Origin: Cyclospora cayetanensis
Lineage: Eukaryota > Apicomplexa > Conoidasida > Eucoccidiorida > Eimeriidae
Assembly (NCBI RefSeq): GCF_002999335.1
Contig: NW_020312036.1
Location: 558,001 to 622,000 of the forward strand
Length of the DNA stretch: 64,000 bases
Direction of reading: 5' to 3'
The notes below the pieces were generated by a model. It was given only the letters and a program-made list of their open reading frames with translations. It had not been told where the DNA came from and did no database searches. The position numbers were made by a program, and so were the translations under genes. Numbering within the stretch: position 1 is the first letter of the stretch; each line of letters begins with the position of its first letter. This document shows, in pieces, positions 32,250 through 44,267 of the stretch.

Positions 32250-34149
32250 GCAGCATTCAAGAGATGCCTTTTTGCTTTTGCTGCTGCCGCATCAAGACAT
32301 CAGGTAATCTGCCACCTTGGCTCCTTAGGCTGTGTTCGTACTTGTTTGTTGTGCTGATGAGTCCACGATCTTCGCACTGCTACTGCGGAAGCTGTTGCTA
32401 TCTAGGGAGTTTAATGGGTTAGAGTCCAGGCAGTGATGCAGATCGCCGAGACGAGCCGGAGCCATGGCCGCAGCAGTGCGTTGCTGCCCTGGCCCTTTTT
32501 GCTGCTGTTGCCTCAGCGGCAACAGCCATGTGCGGTAGCAATGTGGTGCATGTACCCTATGACTCGTGTGCCCGATCGTGCCGCAGTCAGTCTGTGAGAA
32601 AATAGCACATCTTAGACCCAAGCCAAAAGTCTAGTTTTCATTTCTCCATTTGAGTTGCTGCATGAGAAGCAGCGATGCTTAATGTATAGAGGCTGGTGAT
32701 CTGAGGGCCCGTAATACGGGTCCTTTTCTACATTGTCTCGCTGCAGCAGGACGACGAGGAAACAATAGACAATCTGCTACAGGATAATTTTGAGATCGCG
32801 TCTTCGAATGCGATAGTAAAGTATCTTCCTTAGTCGTTAACCGCCCTCCCCCGGACGGGGGCCCCCTAGCTAGGGGACTCTAGAGTCCCCTAAAGGGCCC
32901 ACCGAAAGGGGCCCTTGTGCATAGGGAGTCACTTCCATGACCCTCGGCTTCCAATTCCTACTTTAGGTATATTGAAGACCGCAATTCCTGTAGGTTCACC
33001 TATACGCAGATGCGGTTAGAGCAATAAGGTAAAGAAATCTACGCTTTCAGGCAAGCTTCAAATAAGCGTGCCCTTTTTGCTAGATGCAGACACATTGCTG
33101 GAACAGTTGCATTCGCCACTATTCTTACGTATCGTATTCGGTTAATCTCGTCTCTTTGACTTGATTGTGTCTGTTTAGCACGGGTGACTCACAGCTGTGC
33201 AGTCGCCAGTTTCAGGAGAGACGTCCCACCCGTGATATGCCATCCAGTGTCCCGCTCCATCTAAAATTTCTGTCAAAACATACCAGACTCCACACTCAAG
33301 GCGCTGCGACACAACACAATGTGAGCATTCACCTCTACTTTGTCATAGCTTTTAGCCGGTGCGCTCACAACGATCCTTATTGCAGTGCGTTGGCGCTACT
33401 TTGCATTAAGACTTGCAAAGAGCCAAATCGGTCAGTCAATTCCTTCAGTTGATTGGGTGATATGACAAGTGCAGCAGGAGGTGCCAAAGTGTAGCCTAGC
33501 CTGCCATACCTTACCCTCTGTTCACAGGGCTCTCCTTTGCACTCCATAGGTGTCCGTCCAGTCCCACTGTGCACAAGGCAGCTGAAGGCCAGTGGCCTAG
33601 CGCCACTCCCGGGCAGGCGTAAACGCAAACAAAAATTGTTGAGTGGAGAAGACAAAAGAAGGAATCAGCCTGTTAAGGGCAGTCAAAGGGAAATTCCGCA
33701 TACATTAGCCAACGACGAGCAAAGGACCAAATCGCCACAACCACGGCAGTGGAGCGACTTGTTGTTCTGGTGATGCTAAATTGTGTGAGCCTCCTGCTAA
33801 GAGAAAAAGCACGAAACTAAAATGTATGAAGGAAACAGCTAAAATGTGTTATGGGAATGAAGATTTATACTCGTTCAGCAGTGCCTCCATTCTTCACACT
33901 GCGATTCCTGCATGCCAATACAGCCGGTGTGTGTGACACAGCCGAAATCCAGGCCCCGAAATATAAATAAAGAAGAATGGAGATGCAATAATCCGTGTGT
34001 ACCTGTGCACACACCTTAGCGTAGAGATCAACTACAACCCGGGAACTCTCCAGGTAATATCCATAGACGATGGTAGGTAGCTCAGATAGAGTACGCGCTA
34101 GAAAAGGACAGAAAAAAAATGCAAAGACAGTCAGCGGCGACTAGTGTTG
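32250..34149. other. Spacer with GC-rich palindromes, no gene recognised
   Basis: Upstream flank of the AsnRS gene, then repeat-poor DNA leading into the retroelement block. It contains the palindrome cluster at 32848-32908. Open frames at 33.2-33.8 kb show no domain. Confidence 0.4.
32848..32908. repeat. Cluster of perfect GC-rich inverted repeats
   Basis: Consecutive short palindromes: CCCCC-GGAC-GGGGG (32848-32861), CCCCTAGCTAGGGG (32863-32876) and GGGGACTCTAGAGTCCCC (32873-32890), then a GGGCCC pair. Neighbouring stems share bases, so alternative hairpins or a cruciform are possible. Function unknown; could be a transcript terminator, a transposon end or a replication-related structure. 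Confidence 0.6.
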
Positions 34150-34332
34150 TCATTTAAAACAAGTCCGCACATTTTCCGCAGTTAACGAAGCCCGAAACTG
34201 CTTCGTCAACCACGAGGGTTGGCTTTCCTCACCCAATCTCACTAAGGACTCCCGCCTATTGTCTCCTCGGCGCCCAACAGTGCTAGGATCCAGCACTTCC
34301 GCTGCTACCTCTACATTCTTTACTCGGGCCAC
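34150..34332 (-). pseudogene. Chromodomain-like remnant at the integrase C terminus
   Basis: A minus-strand frame contains AEVLDPSTVGRRGDNRRESL then VRLGEESQPSWLTKQF. This follows the chromodomain pattern seen at integrase C termini of chromoviruses (EVEAILDxRxxRGxxxYLVKWxGYxxxEATWEPxxxL), with the aromatic cage largely lost. The same word occurs on the minus strand near 59.6 kb in copy C as VELLHPSTTERQG. Confidence 0.5.
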
Positions 34333-37300
34333 CTGTCAGCCTGGAAGAGTTCGCGAATAATTATTCGACTCCTCAATGAGAAGCCAGTAGTGTCAGTTCT
34401 GTGGAATCTAATGCTTGGGGGAAACTGATAGAATACGGATTATTGATTCTTGAGGCAATTGCCAGTGACCCTTGCCACCTCGTCGCAGCCTTGTTCGCCT
34501 AGTCACTTGTGAGTGCACATCGTGAAGCCTGCCCATCCACCGGAATCACACCTCTGATCTCGTAGCCAACAGCCCTTCGCCGCTTATCACAAATACGTGC
34601 TCGTCGCTTGTGAGCTTTGCCCATACATTCGCGTGCACTGGCCGGCTCTTGTTCAAGCGCTCCGCCGCTTCGGACAGTTATTCACAGCGGGCATCCAGCC
34701 GAGGGCCTGAATCGGAGGAACAATATTAAGTATAGACCAGGGATGGGGGGTAGCAACGGGTAGACAAGAGTACTGCTGTACTATAAATTCACTCAGCTCA
34801 AGGAAGAAGAAACTCGAGCCAATCAATTAGGCTTCTATGCTCATAGATTCTCAAGTACTGAAGAACAACGGTGTTGGTACGTCTTGTCTCTCCACCTGCC
34901 GGGGTGTTTCGCAGTGGTCACATTAGGGTCCATGTGGGCGGGCCATATAGGGACGCCGAGACGCACTGATTTCGGATCCCTATGGGTAACGATAGTTTTT
35001 TGGTATATATAAAGCTTAGGGGCATGAAGTAGCAAGCTCTAGACCCACGACAGAGCTAGAACAAGCGAAGAAGTGGTCAGATTTGCAAAGCCTGTCGACA
35101 TCGAAATAGATGGTAGTTTGACCCTGACTCTTCTACAGTCCACCAATACATCGCATTGTTAGATCAGTCCAAGTACTATTAAAAAGCGGAAAGTTTTGTG
35201 AATGGCCAGATTCAGGAGAACTGGATGGCATTGGCTACTGAATCTGGGCATAGAGCAAACTTCGCTGCCGTGGGACGCAACCCAGGATACTATAAAGACC
35301 GTGAGATGCTTTCCACCGCAGTGTAAATCCTGCCATGGCTCGATATGACATGATTAGCTACTTCGCACGAATTTTCCTGCGGTGCGAGCTAGTAAATACA
35401 GATGACGTTTGAATTATGTTTACCCACACCAGGCCATCCTCAGCACAATAGTAGTCCGTCCACTTGCCATTCCGTATTGTAGTAGTGGGGGATGCGTGAA
35501 TGTTCAAAGCCAAAGCCTCGCACATTTCAAATAGAAAGCGTCAATCATAAAAGACAAGAGTGGATGTGCTGGGTAATGGTGAATAGGCAGGGCATTGCGA
35601 GAACGCGCCGACGAGAAAGTTGGTGATGCCCTAATATGCTGCACTATAAAGTGGTAGTGCAGCAGGCGCCCAAGCCAACGAACAACTCTAAATAATTGAA
35701 ATCCCTAAAGCCCTTTGAAAGGTATAGTAAGTACTACTGGTCGGTGCGTACAGTGAAGTAATGCTCGTACGATTGTGCCGACTCTTGTTACACCACACCA
35801 CACACCAGAGGGTTGCTGTTCGCGCACTGCATTCTTCTGCTTGTTTTTCGGTGCAGCGATGAGAATGACAGGCAATAAATTGGCCTTTTAAAGAACTTCC
35901 AGTTTGCTCAGGGAAAATGATACTTGCTGCTTCGTCACTAGGCCGTTAAGAAAAGCTGGTACTCACAATTGGGCAGTGCAAGTTCCGGAAGGGCTTTACG
36001 GCGGCCAAAAAGCCTTCTTGTTGTGCTATCAGCCTCCCCTGCCTTTTCCACAGGCTCCGTTTTCTTAAACAGCTTGTTAAAGAAGCAGAAATTCAAGCAA
36101 ATTTAGTAATGAAGTTCCAGTGAAAGAAGGAAAGTCCAACGAGCTTTGCATTTTCCTTGGGAGTGCATAAAGGTAGACCCCACGACTTTATAGCCCCAAT
36201 TTTTGCCTGATCGTCCTCAATTCCTCTAGCCGAAACAGGAAATGTGAAAGCGCAGTTGAGAGTGTGAAAACTGAACAGCTGCGTGCCTTCACATACTACT
36301 GTTCATCCTGAAATAGCTGGAGCGCACACCATGAGCAGTACATGCTCTTGAACGTTTTAGCTAAATACTACGCTGTCGTCCATGTTGACATCCATTCACT
36401 GCTCCATGATAAAATGTCCACAAAAATGTCGATAAACTGGCGTTGCAGCTCAGCCGGGACGTGAAGCTTAGGCAGCATGCATGGATGCTCGGATTTGTTT
36501 TGTTCTGGAACATTGTCTGGTACCTGTCATCTGCGTGAGTCGGGTGGTATTGACAATAGCGCATGTAAACTCAAATGTGGAGTAGACTGGCGGTTAGCTT
36601 GGTTTGTCAAGCAATTCGCCAAAATAAGGAATCAAAAACTTTTGCTCCACAGTAGGCTTCCAGGAGCTTCAAGGTTACCGCACATGCTTTATTCGTCCTT
36701 TTTCTAGATACAAACACCGGGTACCACTCAGATGTGCTGGTCAGTTTCTGAGCTCTTCCGTTATCAGAAAATCATTTGCCTGCGGCTCAGTCTCCTTTTC
36801 TTGATGTAGAGGCATTGATACAGCCAAACACCTCGGGGTAGACCTGGTGATCAACACAAAACAGGGCGGTGGATAACCAGCAGGTGTCCAGCCTTCAGGC
36901 ACCTCGTCATTATTCTGGACATCCACAAGCCCCTTGATACTTGCCCATCCCTGCCGTTCTTCGGCGAAATATCAAAAGGACAGTCCTAATGAAAAATCAG
37001 GTCCAGAGCAACTAAGGCGGGCTACACACTAAGAACCGTCTTCTACTGGGTTGCTACGCCGCCCGAAGGAAGACTCTGCCTCGTAGTGCTGAGCAACTGA
37101 CTGTACGCCGCTCACCCTATATGCGATGAGCGTTGTTCAGGAGCTCAGAAGGCACTTATTCCTAGCGCTTACTGGCAAACGAAATTCCAGAGCACGCAGC
37201 TGTGGCCGCATGGGCGCCTTCCGTTGGCTCATTTATAACATACCGAGGATTACGCCCTGGTATATGGCTTCAACCTAGAAGTCACGGACCATGCTGACAA

Positions 37301-38010
37301 GAATCGATTCCGAGTTTAATTGCTTGAAATGTGTCGTAGTCTTGACATTCCTCGCGTCCTGCCCCCAGTCAGCAAACTTTAGGCATGGGGAGTGAGCTTA
37401 CGAGTGGACAGGCTGATTGCGCTTGTACCCCTTCTCTTCGGATTTTCAGTTGTACTGCATATAGTTCATATCCAGTGTCAAATAACGCCAGCACTTCTTG
37501 GCCCATGAACTTGTATCAATGAAGCATCGATACATGGTGAGCCTAGAGCTTGTTTTTCTAGCCTCGGTAAGCCCCTTTTGCTCTACAGCCTGCTTGAGGA
37601 GCTTCGCGCTTCCCTCATTTGCCTATCTTGATCTTTGGACAGCCTACTTTTGCGAGGCCCTGTGCGGTCAGTCTATAGCCTTGGGCTTTCGCATACGCTT
37701 GCAGTTCCTAGTTGTAATATCTAGCTGCCCACAACAGAAGCCGGTGCGTTGTCAGTAATTTGCGCGGAGCTGCTAAGGAGAGCGCGCCCCTGGCTTTTAT
37801 GTTTTCAACCATAGACTGCAGGTTAATTCCAAGTGACGCTTTTCCAACACATGTATGTCCAAATCCTGATTTGGCTCGTCCTTTTATTATAACACGCAGG
37901 AAGTGCGCTTACTCGCAACCACAGCCTCGAATAGGCCGAAAGTGCAAGTTTTACCAGCAGGTTGTTTAATCTCTACGCCTCGGCGCATCCGGTGACCACC
38001 TGAAGCGACA
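34150..38010 (-). mobile_element. Degenerate chromovirus (Ty3/gypsy) copy A
   Basis: Decayed LTR retrotransposon read on the minus strand, with many stops and frameshifts. From high to low coordinates: a 5' part (37.1-38.0 kb) similar to 47.5-48.5 kb in copy B; the start of reverse transcriptase (36.74-36.93 kb, similar to 48.65-48.75 kb); later reverse transcriptase (36.36-36.56 kb); the RNase H end (35.6-35.7 kb); the integrase zinc-finger region (~35.2-35.35 kb); the integrase core with VTTAKHP and SVLENL (34841-34960); and a chromodomain-like end (34150-34332). Several blocks also match copy C. No LTRs were delimited. Confidence 0.7.
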
Positions 38011-39049
38011 TAGCTGGTTACACCTGACGTAAACCCACGATCCAACATCTGTTACTCTACACTCTGGCTTTTCAAGATCATAGGTTCGTGAGTCCATATT
38101 TGCGAATTTACTCACAGGTCCCCGTGATTCAGCGTTCTCTGTACTCCCAACGCTTTCTGGAGCCGATCTCGGCAGAACCGATAAGAAAGGGTTTGTTTAG
38201 ATGCTTGGAGTGCAATAATCCTTGCAGGCAGAAGTGTTCCTCTACACAAGCAGAGCCACCATAAATGTGCATTTTTTTTAAAAACACGCAGCTTGGAGCA
38301 CTCGTTTTTCCTCATCTGGGGTTACAATGCGAGGTACATCTTCAAGTGACTGACGAAACCTTTGGGTATTTCCCCATCCTTACGACCATCCTATATTCTA
38401 GCCCTACACAATTTCTTTGACGCTTTTATAAACGTTGTAGCAACTAGCGAATCATGGCGGTTGACCAGCTCTGATGCTACTGCGTTTACAACGACTCGGA
38501 GGCCGGTTTCCGCTGTTCCAAAAGGCGTTGCAGAACCGTCTTCTTCCAGGGTGAAAGGTAATTTAATCAAACTGCTGCGGCGGGAAAACGACAAATGGTC
38601 GAACTACCAAATGAATTGATCAGAACCGGACAATTGTGGTAAGGAAACTTGACATCCGTGTGATCCACAGTTAGCCGATGAGCGGGAAACAACTGCATCG
38701 CTTCTTGCGATGCTACCAATCATGACACTTCACCTAAGACTGTCTTACGTAGATGCTTAACTCTGACCCCCAAATATTACACACGAGAACGCTATAAAGT
38801 ACGTTTCAAAGATACTATCTGACTTTAGTGCCCATGCTCCTCAGAGTTCACGACATGACGGGAGAGGGTCTGCAATGGTTCACGCTGCTAAACCCTCTAC
38901 GCAGTCAGACACTCGAAGCAATTCTCACAAAACATGTGATGCGCACACAACTGTAAGACTGCACTTCATTGTATCAAGCTGACGCTACTTGCTAAAAGAT
39001 AGGACAGGCGAACAGTTGAGGTAATTATGATCATGATGTATTTGCCTAG

Positions 39050-40450
39050 TGTAGTAGAAAGCGTTCACGTGTAGTTGAGCCGGCCACAAAGTCAGCATCT
39101 ATGCCCGCTTCATCACTAGGCTCAGCTATGTCACGGGTCCAGAGGTCGCACTTATTTTTAACTCTTTCTCGTAGGCTCTACAGATCCCCCTGGAGTATCA
39201 CTATGGACAAGGATCGGAGATCAGCGCGTTCTGGCGTGTCTCAATGACCCGCTCACAGATAAACCATTGCGGTGACCACTACAGGCCACCCTGAGGCAGA
39301 TGGACAGATAAGGCGTTACAACTCCACTCTTCTTCAGTATTTGCGACTCTATGCACACAAAAGTCCGACTGCTTGGCTTGAGTCCTCGCTTGTGCTAAGT
39401 GAGTTTGAAAACAGCAGTGCACTCGCTTAGCCGGTGCCCCTGTTCTTATGCGGTCTACATTTTGGACTGCTCTATCGTCTGGGGATCCGACAAGTGATCC
39501 GGTGTCAGCAAGCTGTGGAGGAGTGGAGAGGATACCTGGCTAGTTCACGCAAATGTATGAGAAAGGACCGAGGGAAATGCACATGATGCACGTAATTATG
39601 ATCAGCAGCGGCGATCTGTGCGTTTCGAGCTTATAGGCTTCTTTTTGGTGGATGGGTAGGCTATACGAGATGCATCTGAAGGCAAGCAAACGACGGATTG
39701 CGGCGAGGTAGCTAGGACCAGTGGCAATTTCCTCACAAAGCACCGGCCTCTCATATTCAATGATTTTCTCTTAAACTTGGAGATCTCACAAAAGCATCAT
39801 TACTCGCTTCCCATATAAGATTCATAAATATTGAGATCGCTTGGCGGATTTTTCGCGTAGGCATGCGACCAGGGTGGAGGCGAAGGATTCAAGGGAAGCG
39901 ACGTAAGTACTAGATTCTAGGTCAGGTGGACTCCTGAACATATTTGACAGGAGTCTCTAGAGAGACTGGGTGGGAAAAGTCAACCACTGGCTGACGACGG
40001 AGTAGGTAGCGGCTTCGCTGGCTGCAGAAGAGCTCTTGGCTTTGTTTGGACCATATGACCAATCGCAGTGGAGGGCCTTCCTCGCATTTCTTTGCTTTTG
40101 TCCTTTCATAACGTGTGCTCTGCCGGAAGACTCACTGTCATTTGTGGATGCTGCCTGGAAAAACCCGGTTTTTGTGTTTTCATGGATTCACTACACTCAG
40201 ATGTATGCGCAGGTACACACAGGTCTGTTGTTTATGCTTTTCTTCCTTTTGCGCTATTCGGGGCTTGCAAGTCGACTAAGCTGCGCGCATCGGCGGCACT
40301 GGCATGCAGATATTGCATTGTAAAGAGCGGTTGCACTGCTCAGCTAGTGTGTACAATGGCTTCCTTTTCACTATGCAATTGCCTTCTATTTTCTTCTAGT
40401 AAGAGACTTACACAGTCAGCGTCCCAACGACAGCAATTTATCACACCGCC
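39050..40450 (+). mobile_element. Degenerate chromovirus 3' fragment, copy D
   Basis: The plus strand retains an integrase signature at 39275-39313, TTTGHPEADGQIR, near the canonical TTAYHPQTDGQTER of chromoviral integrases. The stretch 39.68-40.0 kb is similar, in the same orientation, to 51.05-51.35 kb of copy B. A near-identical 21-base block recurs at 40414-40434 and 51812-51832. Stops interrupt every frame, so it is not functional. Confidence 0.65.
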
Positions 40451-40499
40451 ATGTTTGTAGTGGTTTCGGCCGCCGCTTGCCGTTGGGTAGTGTGTGTGC

Positions 40500-41569
40500 G
40501 CCTGTACTCCTGTAGATTTTCAGCTTTGGGAGCACCTTTCTGCAGCGACGCTGTTTTCACAATTCTGCCTACCTGGGGAATGGCGGCAGGGAAGTGAGCT
40601 CTTTCGCGGCTCTCAGCAAACCTGCCCTAGTGATGGGTACGGAACCTGAGGGCGTGCATTTCGAAATAGAGCTGGGGATATATAGCGGTCTAAACTACAC
40701 TACGGCAATTTCTACATCACCAGCTATAGTAATTACAAATTTGTAAGGAGTAGCCTGTTTCGTCTTACAGTAAATCTTGTTAATTGCAGCACTGTTAGCT
40801 CATACAAGAAGGCGCATTGCTGTGTGCGTGCCTGCTAGATGGTAGGCACAGCTAGCCGCAAATGCTCGGAGTGCGTAAAGGCTGCAGCTACGCGCGTCCT
40901 CCGCGTCCCTCTCCTCTGACATTAGAAAATCTAGGGGGCACTGGCAAAGGAAGGAAGGAGTGCATGTGAAAAATACCTACTAACTATCTTTAGAGTTTGT
41001 ATAGACCTTGGAGTGAAGTGTCTCTCTACAAATACCCTAAGTGGAGCGTTAGGCCGGATATCCCTTTCGCTCTGCCCTGTGACTCCAACAGCATGCCCAC
41101 TGTGGCCATCAGCAGTAGGGCGCTGTGCGTTGTTACAGGCAAAAATCAATCGGTAGCATACAACCACATAACAAGTGCAGTTGCAATATGCTGCAGTGTA
41201 CAACCATGCGCACAAATATCAGTACATTCCATATGCACACATCCGCGCATCTCATATATGTACATGTGCGTGCCTCATATACATTATACGCACCTCTTCT
41301 TGCAGCCCCAGGCTGGAAAACGGAGTACTGTTCCACTAAACACGGAGGACAGGAAATTAAGGGCCAAATGCATTGCTACCCGGGTCTCGGCCCAAGCCTC
41401 ATAACTCCGTTAAGACCTCGTTTACAGAACCCTGTACTCAAAGAATCGCGTCTACGAAAGACCCCGGGGGCCCTTTTAAAGGACTCCAAAATCGTGCGAT
41501 TCCCTCTGTCAGTAAAAAAGGGCCCCCACAAGGACCCTCAAGCAGAAGAATGGAAACCCGAGAAAACCC
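40500..41569. other. Spacer, nothing recognised
   Basis: Downstream of NFS1 (minus strand) and beyond the last similarity to copy B. Frames at 41.0-41.7 kb are antisense to, or just outside, the last NFS1 exon. Confidence 0.4.
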
Positions 41570-44267
41570 TCATGTCCAGACGAGCTTGGGAGTGCTCCCT
41601 CCATCATCTTCCAGAGAGTTCATCGCTGCATCGTAAAGAGGAGACATTTCGCGAAGGCGGGTTACCTCAGCAATCAAACGGTCAGCGCAATGGCGCACCT
41701 CTTCCTCACGCGTGAACCGCCCTGCAGTAAAAAAGGTGGCAGCACACACCGTAATGATGAGAAAAACACAATAAAGTGGGCAGGAGCCAACGCAATGCGT
41801 AAAAGCACAAGCAATCAGATCCTGTACCCAGGCCATGGCCTAATGCCTTCCTGGTGGCCGTTTCACGGGGTGAACGCGTAGTGTGGGGTCTCTCCAAGGT
41901 ACCCTATAGACCTGAAATTCACCTAGCCCTATGCGGATTGAGGTATGCGCTGTCTCCTCCCCAACGCCCAGAGATCGCAGAACGTAGGAGGGCTCAAGCG
42001 ACTCGCTCGTGCATGCACTTCCTGCGCAACACAAACCCAAGACCGTGAATCCCAATCCACATAAACCGCACGCCTGCACTTTTGTTCCAATGCCTTTTCC
42101 TTCCTGGCAGACATGTCTATTCACGTAAAAGAAACTGGCATTGATCTCATTAAAACAGCGTATAAGAGTTACACTCAAGGGTTTGGGTTCATGATGTAGA
42201 GTACAGGACTTACCCGAACTCATGGCGACGTCGCCGATGCTCATAAGAAGGCTTTCCCCTTCTACGAAAGAGAAAGATATGTTGAGATTCCCACTATATC
42301 TGTGACTGAGGCTGCCGTTGACAGTAATATGCAGTAGACGGTGCCGCAGCTGCTGTAGTAGGAGGTTTGCCATGCGTTCAATATGCCGCCTGTCGCTTTC
42401 CATGCACTCCATAGACAGGGCTGCCGCCTTCCCCAGTCCAACAACCAACGGAGTTGCAAGGGTTCCTGAAACACATTTACACGAAGACATGATAGGACTC
42501 CTCATTATCCGCTGCTCTGCGAGGGCACCAGTCGTGCTTTGTGAATCTCCATCTCTTTGCTAGAATGCCTGTCAGCCTCTGATTCGAGGCTGTACATCCG
42601 CTTTTATTTGTCATGATCTAGGCGCTACTTTTCTGATATTCTTTGTCCCTCTGTCTCTACGTCGCTGATTGTGTTGGCAATAATTACCGCTTCTGAGTCC
42701 CCTCTCCTGTCCTCCCCCGTCAATGATTGGAGTGAGTCTGACTCTGGGGTTCCTGGCTCTCACAAAGAGTGCCCCAACTCCTTTAGGGCCATAAATCTTA
42801 TGAGCAGAGAGCGAAAGTAAGTCAATATGCATGCGCTCCACGTCCAATGGCACCTTTCCAAATCCCTGAGCGGCGTCCGTGTGAAAGAAAACCCCCCGCT
42901 CTTTGCAAACTGCTCCAATCCCCTCCAGGTCCTGAATCACGCCTATTTCGTTATTTACATGCATTACCGACACCAAGAGAGTTTCGGGCCGTATGGCTGA
43001 AGCAATAGCAGCCGGAGACACTAAACCTTCGGGGGAGACTGGAAGGAAGGTCACCTCCGCCCCCCGCTCACCGCCCGTTTGCCGCCACTCCAGATGAAGC
43101 AAACGGCAGCACTGCAATACGCATTTGTGCTCGATCTGGGTCGTAATAATGTGGTTTTTCCGCACCTTTGAAACCTGCTTTTGTTGCTGCTGGTGTTTGC
43201 TGAGATTGAGCTGCTCATGGAATCGAAGCAACCCTTTTATGGCCAGATTGTTGCTCTCGGTGGCCCCTGAAGTAAATACAACCTCCCGACTCCGTGCAGC
43301 TGGCAGCCCTAAGGCCGAAGCCACCACCTCTCTGCAAGTTCACAGCAACAGCGGAAGCAGCGAATCAAAAGCGATGAAGACAGTATCAGCTGAATTATGC
43401 AATGCCATTCAAAGTTAGAACTTCTTCTGGCACCACCACACAAAGCATCAGCATATGTTTTCTCAGGGCCAACAACAGCAATCCATTAGAAAACACACTC
43501 CACGAGTTAGCAACCGGCAACAACAGCACTGGCAGCCAGCCATTGAGTATGCGTGAAGTCGTACAAGCAGATAAAGAGACCGCAGCATAATAAAAACAGC
43601 ACGCAGCCGGAAACAGGAGGAAATCATGTGGCAGCATTCCAGAAGCACACACAACGGCAAGGGAGAGGAGGGCAAAAAATGGCCAGAGCATGAGGCAGCC
43701 AAATATAAGCGCAAGTAGTGGGACAGGTATCATTCAGGCCTAATCTTGTGAACGCCATCCGTTGTCTTACCTGGCTTGCTCCACTGCTCTTTTTGCCTCC
43801 CAGCCTGCCGCATGAGACCCGGAGTGGGGGTTACCAAAGCAGTCCACGTTGAATGCCATCATCGCATCCAACACTCGCGGGTCCAGGGGCGTTGTCGCTT
43901 GGTAATCAAAGTAAAATGGACGTGCAGATACTCTGGGGCCCAGACCGTGCTGTGCTGCAGCTGATGGCGCCTCTGAGCGTGAGACAGCCGCTGCTGAGGC
44001 CATTGCTGTTGCAGTTGCTGCAGCTGACTCTGTTGGCTCCTCAGTTCCCGCTGCTACATAAGAAGTACGGGATGAGCCGGAAGAAATGGTGCTAAAAGGC
44101 TGATACGAAATGCACCTGGATTTGAGCCATAGTCGCTGCTGTTGCTGGCGGTGCGACTTTGGTAGTTGGTGCTGCTGCTTCTGCAGTAAAAGCAGTGGCC
44201 GGTGAAAATGAAACACCTCTCGCTGCAACGGGAGGCAGCTGCTTCTGTGTAATGCCCAAACGAACAT
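41570..44267 (-). CDS. NFS1: Cysteine desulfurase, mitochondrial NFS1/IscS type
   Basis: PLP enzyme that takes sulfur from cysteine for iron-sulfur cluster assembly and tRNA thiolation. Exons on the minus strand: 44267-43771, 43331-42688, 42465-42214, 42021-41923 and 41721-41570; 1644 bases, 547 residues, all in phase. The first ~115 residues are basic, Gln/Ser/Ala-rich and without a signal peptide, fitting a mitochondrial presequence. The core starts [18 protein letters not shown]. Then come [25 protein letters not shown], the PLP pocket [10 protein letters not shown], and [12 protein letters not shown] with the PLP lysine (~344). The active-site loop [18 protein letters not shown] holds the catalytic Cys (~468); its length is that of IscS/NFS1, not SufS. 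The end, REMSPLYD with final KLVWT, mirrors the IscS C terminus. A short Gln/Lys insertion follows the first motif block. Apicoplast SufS is less likely given the loop. Confidence 0.93.

Noticed and set aside
32990..33002. GTAGGTTCACCTA, similar to the reverse complement of the 3' end of eukaryotic 18S rRNA
   Set aside because: The match is only about 13 bases and does not continue into flanking rRNA sequence on either side.
38391..38594. Minus-strand frame with a faint RNase H-like FTLEEDGSATPFGTA word
   Set aside because: The resemblance is weak and the position does not fit the order of copy A or copy D; not called as a separate element.
41840..42505. A 221-codon minus-strand frame with active-site Cys loop, read as one protein
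   Set aside because: It reads through two NFS1 introns; splicing at 42213/42022 and 41922/41722 restores the normal family sequence.
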